Positions 25,508-32,679 of a stretch of DNA of 64,000 nt are shown one piece after another. Each line of letters begins with the position of its first letter. Positions within the stretch are counted from its first letter, which is position 1. The position numbers were made by a program, and so were the translations under genes. Where the stretch lies: the NCBI GenBank assembly GCA_041946825.1, contig JBHGBD010000010.1, forward strand, positions 62,001-126,000. Direction: 5' to 3'. The notes beneath the pieces are model-generated. The model was not told the DNA's origin, did not search any database, and saw only the letters and a program-made list of their open reading frames with translations. This DNA is from CAZTHM01 sp041946825. GTDB taxonomy: Bacteria > Acidobacteriota > Terriglobia > UBA7540.

Positions 25508-26483
25508 CCCCAGCCGCGCCTTGCCAATCGGCGCGCTCGCTGCCCTTGTGTTTCTGGGAGCACAGAGCGTGCCGGCCCAGGATGCTCTCGAGGAGCGCTA
25601 CCAGCAAGGTGTCGGATTCTTCAATAATGCCAAGATGGAAGAGGCTTGTGACCTCCTGCAACAGGTCGCTAAGGAGAAACCCGATTACAAGCAGACAAAG
25701 ACCTACATGAATGTCGCCTGCAGCCAGGTCAAGCGGATGTTCAAAATGGAAGAAGACTTGTTCAATGAGGGAGTCCAGCAATTCAACCAGGGCAAACTCG
25801 ACGACGCAAAACAGAAGTTCGAGCAGGCCAACAAAATTCAGTTGAAGAATCCCAAGTACCGCGGCCAGGCCAGCCGATACCTGAAAGACATCGAAACCCG
25901 ACTAAGCGAGGAGCGCACGTTCCAGGAGGGCGTCCAACTCTTCAACGCCGGGAAGCACACCGACGCCTTCGCGACGTTCGAAAAAGTCGCACGCGGGGGC
26001 GGGCCGAGGGCGGAGGATGCCCGAAACTACGTGCAGCGTCTCCAGCAACTCGCACGAGCTCAGAGTTCGCCGGCGAAGCCCACGAGCAAACCCGTATCAT
26101 CCCCTGGCGGAGGCCCGCCGGCGTCCCAACCGTCAGCCAGAGAAGCGCCCAGGACGGTTCCCGCGCAGGCTGCGGAATCGACGGAGCCCATCTTGAGAGC
26201 CGGGCTGCAGGAGTACTTCGAAGGAAAATGGGATGACGCGGAACGGGATCTCTCGGACTACCTCAACAAGAACGGCTCGAAGCGTGCGCTCGCTTTCTTC
26301 TTTCGCGGCGCCACGCGAAGCACTCGCTACTATCTTTCGGGCCAGAAAGACAAACCTCAGAAAGACTTGGCGATCGCAGATTTTCGCGCCCTCAAAGAAC
26401 GTGGCGCCCCGTTTGATCCTCCCGCCAAGTTCGTGTCTCCCCAGATTCTCTCCATCTACAACGAAGCAATAACCGCACAATAA
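25473..26483 (+). CDS. Secreted TPR-repeat protein
   Basis: A 336-residue protein starting at the ATG at 25473 (GGGAG 9 bases upstream), overlapping the kinase end by 35 bases. The N-terminus has a signal peptide (SRALPIGALAALVFLGAQSV then PAQD). Two or three TPR units follow (YQQGVGFFNNAKMEEACDLL, FNEGVQQFNQGKLDDAKQKF, FQEGVQLFNAGKHTDAFATF), then a Pro/Ser-rich linker and a fourth TPR-like segment (LQEYFEGKWDDAERDLSDYL). TPRs mediate protein contacts, so this is probably a periplasmic scaffold. The overlap with a Ser/Thr kinase gene whose own outer part faces the periplasm suggests that the two products work together. Confidence 0.75.
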   Translation: MRWWMNWSADISPSRALPIGALAALVFLGAQSVPAQDALEERYQQGVGFFNNAKMEEACDLLQQVAKEKPDYKQTKTYMNVACSQVKRMFKMEEDLFNEGVQQFNQGKLDDAKQKFEQANKIQLKNPKYRGQASRYLKDIETRLSEERTFQEGVQLFNAGKHTDAFATFEKVARGGGPRAEDARNYVQRLQQLARAQSSPAKPTSKPVSSPGGGPPASQPSAREAPRTVPAQAAESTEPILRAGLQEYFEGKWDDAERDLSDYLNKNGSKRALAFFFRGATRSTRYYLSGQKDKPQKDLAIADFRALKERGAPFDPPAKFVSPQILSIYNEAITAQ

Positions 26484-26510
26484 ACAGCGATCCCCGTTGC
26501 TGACAATTCA

Positions 26511-26539
26511 TTGACTTGGGATGGTCTTCGAACTAGCAT
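26511..26539 (+). promoter_or_regulatory. Promoter of the TonB-dependent receptor
   Basis: TTGACT (26511-26516) and TAGCAT (26534-26539) are separated by exactly 17 bases. The receptor ATG follows 49 bases after the -10 box. Confidence 0.5.
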
Positions 26540-26587
26540 AAGCGCACAACATTCCCTGCAGAATTCAGGCGCAGAGGAGGTCACATC

Positions 26588-29500
26588 ATGAGACAGATTG
26601 CGCGCTGTTTAGCGCTTCTTCTTGTCGGTGCACTCATTGCCCTCATGGCCACGGTTGCCCCCGCCTGGGCCGCCACGCAAAACGCCCTTCTTACAGGGTC
26701 CGTGTACGATTCCAACGGCTCACCCATTCCCGGGGCTACCGTGCGGCTGATTAATGCCGGAACCGGCTTTTCTCAGGGGCAAACGAGTGACAGCGACGGG
26801 AATTACACCTTCGCCGCCGTGCCGCCTGCCGAGGGATACGTCCTCTCCGTGGAAGCAACCGGCTTTGCGACCGAGATTCGGCAGGACCTGGAGATCACCG
26901 TAGGCGACAACAAGCTGGTGCTGCCGCCCTTCTTGCTGCAACCAACTGCGCCCGCCGCTGTGGCGGCCCCGCCAAGCCAGCCTGCCGCTCCGGCCCCGAC
27001 GACGGCTCAGCCCGCGCCCACTGTCCCGACTCAGCCGACCGCACCCAAGCCCGCCGCCGAGCAGCCCTCGCAACCTCCGCCACCCACCACTCCTGCCGTT
27101 CAACCCGCAACTCCGCCGATGACCCCGCCGGCTGCCGTCAAGGCGATCCGAGTCCCTACTGTTTCGCTGGAGCTGGTTAGCACCACGTTGGGAGGCGTCA
27201 TTGACAGCCGGACCGTGCGGACCTTGCCGCTGGCAGGGAGAGATTTTATCGATCTGGCTTTACTGGTTCCGGGCACTTATCCCGTGGAGCAGGGCTCGGC
27301 GTTGGAAGGCGCGTCGCTGGTGGTCAACGGCGTCCGCGCCAACATGAACAACTTCCTGCTCGACGGAGTGGACAACAACGACTACACCATCAACCAGTCG
27401 CTGCCCTTCCAGATTGTTGAAGCCATGCAGGAATTCCGCGTCCAGAGCAGCACTTCAGCGGCCGAATACGGCCGCACGGGCGGCGCGCAAATCAATACCA
27501 TCAGCCGGAGCGGCTCCAACGCTCTGCATGGCACGTTGTTCGAGTTCAATCGCAACTCCGGCGCAAGCGCCCAGAATGCTCTTTCCGCCTATCGCGGGGG
27601 AAGCTTCGACGCGTTTGCCCAGAAAGCCCGCGGCGATTTTATCGAGTGGGGACCTGATCCTTATGATCAGGATGCGTGCGCGAATCTGGGGATTTGCGGC
27701 ACGTTCTACCCAACCCCGGTCTTAAGCGATCGTGGCCTGCGCCGGATATACGACAGCGGACGCGAACCACGGATCAATCAGAACCAGTTTGGCGCCAATG
27801 TGGGCGGCGCGCTCATCAAGAACAAGGCCTTTTTCTTCCTCAACTGGGAGAGCTTCCGGGCCACCAACCCGCGCCCCGATTTCGAGCGCGTGCCGGCCAA
27901 TTTCTACCGTGATCCCGCCAACGCTTTCGACGAGAGCAGTTCGCGGGGCATTGCGCTTCTCAATCTGTATCCTGCCCCCAACGTCCCCACCAGCACGGTC
28001 GTGGACGCTTTTGGCGATCCCGTTTCCGACCCGAATGGTTTCTCGGCGTTTGCCGTGGGAGACGCGAGGAACTTCACGAACTCGGACAATTTTCTGGAGC
28101 GCATCGATACACGCTTCGGCGACAAAGTCACCATGAGCTTCAAGCACAACATTCAGGCTATCAGACAGGTCCAGGGAGGAGCCGTACCCAGGACGCCCAA
28201 CTACGATGGCAGCGGAATTGACCTCAGAGGGCGCAACCAGAACTTCAGCTACAACTACGTTCACCGTCTGAGCGAGCGCACCGTCAATGAGCTCCGCCTG
28301 GGATGGAACCGGTTTCGCCTGACGACGATGCCGTTAGACAGGACAGGCGGCGCGTTTGACCTTTTCCAAAATCTCAATTTCCTGAACGGAGGTATGCCCT
28401 CGGTATTGATCGGGGGCTTTGAGAATACCTTCGGTCCGTTCGCCAATCTGGGGGCCAATTTCACGGCGCCTGGGAACCGGGCGAACAACCTCTGGTCGGT
28501 GGCCGACAACTGGAGCCGCACGTCGGGAAAGCATGCCCTGAAGTTCGGCGGCGAAGTTCGCTACAACCGCCTCGATGTGAACAATCAAGCGATGGGCCGC
28601 GGGCTAGTAACCTTTTTCGATGCCTCGTTCGCCAGCCTGGGCGAGCCGGACCTTGCTTCCATCGCCAGGGTCAGCTCGGATTTTGGCGGGGGATTTGACC
28701 GCTCGTTCCGCGCGACTTCCTACGACCTCTTTGTGCAGGACACCTGGCGGCCTGCCACCGGAGTTACGGTCAACTTCGGCGTCCGGTACGAAATCAATCA
28801 AGCCCCCGTCGAGGCCCGCGACCGCCTGGTGAACAACTACCCTGGAGCCTGCCCCGACCTCGTCTGCCTTGTCCGTTCCGGAACCAACACCATCATGGAC
28901 AGCGAGGGAACCGCTGTCGGGGGCAGTTTTGCTGCTCCTCGCGCGGGATTCGACACCGACTTCAACAATTTCAGCCCGCAGGTTGGATTTGCCTGGGCTC
29001 CGGGGAAGAGCCGTAAGACGGTCTTCCGCGGGGCTTACGCGCTCGCCTACGACCAGCAGCCGGTCCAGGCCTCGGCAAACATGCTCTTGAACCCGCCCTC
29101 TGTTCAACAATGGGTCTCGTTCTATCCCCTGGTTCTTCTTTCGGACACTTTCCCGGCGGGATTCCCGTCGGTGAATGTGGCCGATTTTGACGTGGATGGC
29201 GACGGCTTCATTTCCACGTGGCTGCGCCAGCCGTATTCGATCACCGCGCGCGATCCCAATACCCGCTCGTCTTACGTCCACCAATTCAATTTCGGCATTC
29301 AGCGGCAGCTCGGGAACTCCTCGGCGTTCGAATTGGCGTATGTAAGCTCGCTCGGGCACAAGTTGCCCCGGCTGCGCCTTTCGCTTGCCTGCACGCCGAA
29401 TCAATTCAGCATCGACCTCATACCGTGCTTCCCCGCGGGCTTCAGGGATGTCGAGCCCGGTGCGGGACTGCTCTCCGACTCGATCGTTAATCAGGAAAAC

Positions 29501-30436
29501 TCCACGAACTCAAACTTCCACTCCATGTTCGCGCGCTGGGAGACGCGGGCATTGCACGGCATCACCGTTCGTCTGCACTACCAGTGGGCGCATTCCATCG
29601 ACACCGCCTCCGCGGCCACCCCTCCGGTCTTCCTCTTCTCGCCGACCACGGCGGCCCTGGTGAAGCTCATCGGAACTGTCAACGTCGATCAGTTTGCGGC
29701 GCTCAACAACGCCAATCCAACCCTGAGCTTGCGCCCTGGACTGCCCACCATTAACACCCGGGCTTTGCTTCCCAATGACACTACCAACAATCCCAATCTC
29801 GCCGGCGAGCGGGCCAGTTCAGATTTCGATGCCCGGCATCGTTTCGTGGCGCACTTCATGTACGACCTTCCCCGCTGGCAGCGAGCCAGCCTGCTCGGCA
29901 TCGGCTGGCAGCTGGCAGGAATCGTCACCGTCCAGTCGGCCCAGCCCTTTACGGTCTTTGCTGATTCCTTCGGAGTTCCCCTGCGCCCCAACATCACCAA
30001 GATGCCGGTGATCAACAATAACAATCCCGACGCTGCCATCGATGGCGGGGTGCCCGCCGGCTGCAACGTCGATCTCTCCGTCTACCCCTGCACCGGAACT
30101 TCGGCGGTCAGCGCCTTCGACCTCAGCTGGAACCAGGCGTTCTACCCCGGTCGGCTGCCCCGCAACGCATTCCGCGGACCCGCCCTTGCCAATTTCGATT
30201 TCTCGGTTCTGAAGAACACCTACTTCGGGCGAGACGAACGGATGAATCTGCAGTTTCGGGCGGAGTTCTTCAACCTGTTCAACAACGTGAACTACCTCCT
30301 GCCCTTCTCCCAGGAGGGCCAATTCGTAAGCTTCCCGGGCTACTCCGGCTATCTGATTGCGAACCCCTTCTTCGGACAGATTCTCCAGGCACGCCCACCG
30401 CGACAGGTCCAGTTTGCGCTGAAGTTCGTCTTCTAG
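26588..30436 (+). CDS. Oar-type TonB-dependent outer-membrane receptor with carboxypeptidase-regulatory domain
   Basis: A 1282-residue outer-membrane protein with a strong AGGAGG site. Signal peptide 1-28 (LLVGALIALMATVAPAWAA) is followed by a carboxypeptidase-regulatory-like beta-sandwich (NALLTGSVYDSNGSPIPGAT, GNYTFAAVPP), a Pro/Ala/Gln-rich linker (about 120-180), the plug domain (VNGVRANMNNFLLDGVDNND, IVEAMQEFRVQSSTSAAEYG, GGAQINTISRSG) and a barrel ending in Phe (QVQFALKFVF), as needed for outer-membrane insertion. This architecture is a hallmark of Acidobacteriota, where dozens of copies occur. It imports large ligands such as oligosaccharides, driven by TonB. No substrate can be named. 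Confidence 0.9.
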   Translation: MRQIARCLALLLVGALIALMATVAPAWAATQNALLTGSVYDSNGSPIPGATVRLINAGTGFSQGQTSDSDGNYTFAAVPPAEGYVLSVEATGFATEIRQDLEITVGDNKLVLPPFLLQPTAPAAVAAPPSQPAAPAPTTAQPAPTVPTQPTAPKPAAEQPSQPPPPTTPAVQPATPPMTPPAAVKAIRVPTVSLELVSTTLGGVIDSRTVRTLPLAGRDFIDLALLVPGTYPVEQGSALEGASLVVNGVRANMNNFLLDGVDNNDYTINQSLPFQIVEAMQEFRVQSSTSAAEYGRTGGAQINTISRSGSNALHGTLFEFNRNSGASAQNALSAYRGGSFDAFAQKARGDFIEWGPDPYDQDACANLGICGTFYPTPVLSDRGLRRIYDSGREPRINQNQFGANVGGALIKNKAFFFLNWESFRATNPRPDFERVPANFYRDPANAFDESSSRGIALLNLYPAPNVPTSTVVDAFGDPVSDPNGFSAFAVGDARNFTNSDNFLERIDTRFGDKVTMSFKHNIQAIRQVQGGAVPRTPNYDGSGIDLRGRNQNFSYNYVHRLSERTVNELRLGWNRFRLTTMPLDRTGGAFDLFQNLNFLNGGMPSVLIGGFENTFGPFANLGANFTAPGNRANNLWSVADNWSRTSGKHALKFGGEVRYNRLDVNNQAMGRGLVTFFDASFASLGEPDLASIARVSSDFGGGFDRSFRATSYDLFVQDTWRPATGVTVNFGVRYEINQAPVEARDRLVNNYPGACPDLVCLVRSGTNTIMDSEGTAVGGSFAAPRAGFDTDFNNFSPQVGFAWAPGKSRKTVFRGAYALAYDQQPVQASANMLLNPPSVQQWVSFYPLVLLSDTFPAGFPSVNVADFDVDGDGFISTWLRQPYSITARDPNTRSSYVHQFNFGIQRQLGNSSAFELAYVSSLGHKLPRLRLSLACTPNQFSIDLIPCFPAGFRDVEPGAGLLSDSIVNQENSTNSNFHSMFARWETRALHGITVRLHYQWAHSIDTASAATPPVFLFSPTTAALVKLIGTVNVDQFAALNNANPTLSLRPGLPTINTRALLPNDTTNNPNLAGERASSDFDARHRFVAHFMYDLPRWQRASLLGIGWQLAGIVTVQSAQPFTVFADSFGVPLRPNITKMPVINNNNPDAAIDGGVPAGCNVDLSVYPCTGTSAVSAFDLSWNQAFYPGRLPRNAFRGPALANFDFSVLKNTYFGRDERMNLQFRAEFFNLFNNVNYLLPFSQEGQFVSFPGYSGYLIANPFFGQILQARPPRQVQFALKFVF

Positions 30437-30450
30437 CTGAAGCCTGCTCG

Positions 30451-30492
30451 GAACTGGACGCAGAGACCCCAAAAGGGCTCTGCGTCCGGTTC
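30451..30492. terminator. Strong hairpin terminator
   Basis: GAACTGGACGCAGAGACCCC and GGGCTCTGCGTCCGGTTC pair over about 18 bases (one wobble, one bulge) around an AAAA loop, just after the receptor stop codon. No T tract follows. Because the stem is symmetric it may serve both this gene and the convergent histidine kinase gene. Confidence 0.6.
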
Positions 30493-30605
30493 CTAGCCTG
30501 CATCTCCGTCTGGATCCAAAACCCAGTGAAGGGGGGATACTGCCGGCGTCAGAGGGCGGCGGGGCGCATTGACATCCCAACGAATGCGAACTTGCAGGGG
30601 CATTC

Positions 30606-31418
30606 CTAGCAACACTGCACCGCAGGATTTCTGCCCCGTATCGCATTCGCTGAGGGCGATGCATTCATCAAGTGGCGAACAAAGGGAAGGACAATTCTGA
30701 ATAGTGACCCGCCGGCGCTTGAAGACTCCAGGTAGATCTCTCCGCCGTGGTCGCGAAGGATCTTCTGAACAATTGCCAATCCCAGGCCCGTCCCTCCTTC
30801 CTTTCCGTAGCTCACGAAGGGTTGGAAGATGGCGTGGCGAAGATGTGGGGAGATACCCGGCCCATTGTCCTGAACACTGATTTCGAGGAACTCTTTACGT
30901 CCCAGGGACCTTACGTCCACTCTCCCGGTGTCGGGCGAGACCGCCTCACAGGCGTTGAGAACGACATTGATGATGACTTGCTGGAGGCGTCCAGGATCGA
31001 ACCAACCATTGGCTAAACCCTCGTGCTCGTATTCGATCACAATCCCTCGGAATTCCGGCCGTACCGCTACGACTTGAATCGCGCGCCCGACCGAGTCCGC
31101 AATATCGGCCAGTTCAGACCGGGCGGGCGAAGAACCTTTGGAGAACTCCAATACCAGGGAAATCAGGTCGTTCATCCGAGTCACGGCCCGGCGAATCTCC
31201 TGGTGGAAATCCGCCCGTTGTGGCCTGTCCAGCGCATCCTCTGCAAGGAGTTCCGAGTAGGCCAAGATCGCAGAGAGGGGGTGGCGCAGGTCGTGACAGA
31301 TGAAGCCCGCCATTGAACTGGAAAGCAATCCCGCACCCCAACCACCCTGGGCTCGCTCTCCCGACACAGCGCCCACATTGTCTCGGTAGCCTCGCGATAT
31401 CTTCCCCTTGACTGGCAT
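30606..31418 (-). CDS. Histidine kinase (short, soluble)
   Basis: A 270-residue protein starting at the ATG at 31418 (GAGGTG upstream). It has a dimerisation/phosphotransfer helix with GFICHDLRHPLSAILAYSEL (His42), the N box (NVVLNACEAV), the G1 box (VQDNGPGISPHLRHAI), the F box (FQPFVSYGKE) and the G2 box (GGTGLGLAIVQKILRDHGGE). The ATP-binding domain is therefore complete, but no sensor domain or membrane helix precedes it. It must sense through partners or be fed by another protein. It is the last gene of a minus-strand run of STAS, ECF sigma factor and this kinase, and no response regulator is adjacent. Confidence 0.85.
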   Translation of the reverse strand: MPVKGKISRGYRDNVGAVSGERAQGGWGAGLLSSSMAGFICHDLRHPLSAILAYSELLAEDALDRPQRADFHQEIRRAVTRMNDLISLVLEFSKGSSPARSELADIADSVGRAIQVVAVRPEFRGIVIEYEHEGLANGWFDPGRLQQVIINVVLNACEAVSPDTGRVDVRSLGRKEFLEISVQDNGPGISPHLRHAIFQPFVSYGKEGGTGLGLAIVQKILRDHGGEIYLESSSAGGSLFRIVLPFVRHLMNASPSANAIRGRNPAVQCC

Positions 31419-31450
31419 AGGTCACCTCAACAAGCACCTTGGGTTTTCCG

Positions 31451-32116
31451 TCAGGGTCGAGCCGGGAGATCCGAGAACGTTCCTTCCCCTCCCGCCCTGT
31501 CGGTGAGTACCGAGGCGTCTTTGAACCAGGTGCTCAGCGCTTCACGCAGCTTCAGACGCGCATTTAGTAAACGGTTCCCCGCGTTTTCCGTCGAAATCCC
31601 CAGGATACTCGCCGTGTCTTCCAGGGAGAGGCCTTCCATGTCGCGGAGGACGAAGACAAGCCGCAGTCGAGCCTCGAGTTGAAACAGGCCCTTCGAGAGG
31701 ATCCAATTCAATTCACCCCTGGTATAGCCTTCCTGGGGATTCTCACGCCATTCTCCGAAATCTCTCGGCGTCAAAAGGGATTTGTCGGCGTCCGCCGGAA
31801 CGTCCGGTGAATCGACGAATGGTGTCTGGCGTTGGCGCAACACAACAAGCGCCTCATTCACGGCGATCTGGACCAGCCAGATGTGAAATTGTGGTTCGCC
31901 GCTGAATTGTCCAATGTTCTCGCACGCTTTCAAGAGGGTCTCTTGCAGGACCTCTTCAGCATCATGGGCGTCCAGTGTGAGCGCGTAACCTAGCCGGTAG
32001 ACCCGCTGTTCGTAAAGCCGGGCCAAGGCGATTAGCGATTCCGGGTCGCCCCGCTGTCCCTTTTCGATCAGGATGGTTTCGTTGTCAAAGTTCGCAGGCA
32101 TTGCGGGTTCCGTCAT
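31451..32116 (-). CDS. ECF-family RNA polymerase sigma factor
   Basis: A 221-residue protein with sigma-70 region 2 (RVYRLGYALTLDAHDAEEVL, QETLLKACENIGQFSGEPQF, HIWLVQIAVNEAL) and region 4 (LRLVFVLRDMEGLSLEDTAS, ILGISTENAGNRLLNARLKL). Such factors direct RNA polymerase to a small regulon and are usually held by an anti-sigma factor encoded next door. Here no zinc-finger anti-sigma follows. Instead its ATG overlaps the stop of a STAS-domain gene (ATGA), and a histidine kinase gene lies downstream. A C-terminal tail after region 4 (STWFKDASVLTDRAGGEGTF) may take part in control. Confidence 0.9.
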   Translation of the reverse strand: MTEPAMPANFDNETILIEKGQRGDPESLIALARLYEQRVYRLGYALTLDAHDAEEVLQETLLKACENIGQFSGEPQFHIWLVQIAVNEALVVLRQRQTPFVDSPDVPADADKSLLTPRDFGEWRENPQEGYTRGELNWILSKGLFQLEARLRLVFVLRDMEGLSLEDTASILGISTENAGNRLLNARLKLREALSTWFKDASVLTDRAGGEGTFSDLPARP

Positions 32117-32427
32117 TTCCTTTCGGGGTCGTCATTTTTACACGGCTTGGGCGGCTCTCCGACTTGGGGTCTATGAAGCTGCAAAGCCATGAAAGGTGCC
32201 AGGTTCAACAGGGAAACCTTGCGGCTTTGGAGATCGTTGAGCAGCGCGATCCCATCTCCGTCAGCGAAGGAGACATCCGCCAAATCAAGAGTCAGCCGCA
32301 CACCTTCGGAAAGGGCATGCGGGTCACAGGACCGTCGCAACTCGTCGACGCCCCGGCCTGTCAATCGGCCTTCCACTCGCAGCCTGACATCAGTGTTCGA
32401 TGAATCGACCACCGTAATTCTCAGCAT
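32113..32427 (-). CDS. STAS-domain protein
   Basis: A 104-residue single STAS domain from the ATG at 32427 (MLRITVVDSSNTDVRLRVEG, then LTLDLADVSFADGDGIALLN and QSRKVSLLNLAPFMALQL). Anti-sigma-factor antagonists of the SpoIIAA type carry D-S-S-G at the loop where the second Ser is phosphorylated. Here the loop reads D-G-D-G, so the phospho-site is an Asp. This would mimic the phosphorylated state or take the protein out of phospho-control. It overlaps the ECF sigma gene by four bases. The role could be a regulator of that factor, but this is inference from position. Confidence 0.75.
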   Translation of the reverse strand: MLRITVVDSSNTDVRLRVEGRLTGRGVDELRRSCDPHALSEGVRLTLDLADVSFADGDGIALLNDLQSRKVSLLNLAPFMALQLHRPQVGEPPKPCKNDDPERK

Positions 32428-32679
32428 TTCAAGAGTCCTGAACCCGTCTGCCTGAGATAGCAAATCCCGTGCCAGTCCATAAATGCCGCGGCGATTTCAC
32501 GATGCGAGAAGACGATTGTCTTCCGGTTGGCCCCCCTCGACAAAGGTGCTGAGCGGTTTCGCCCTAGGATCAACGAGTTGCCGATAGCTGTAGACTCTCT
32601 CCGCGCGAATGCCGCAGGCCAAGTCGGAATCATGGTTCTCTCAACTGCCAGCTTGATGCCTACCAGATTTCGTGGGGGA

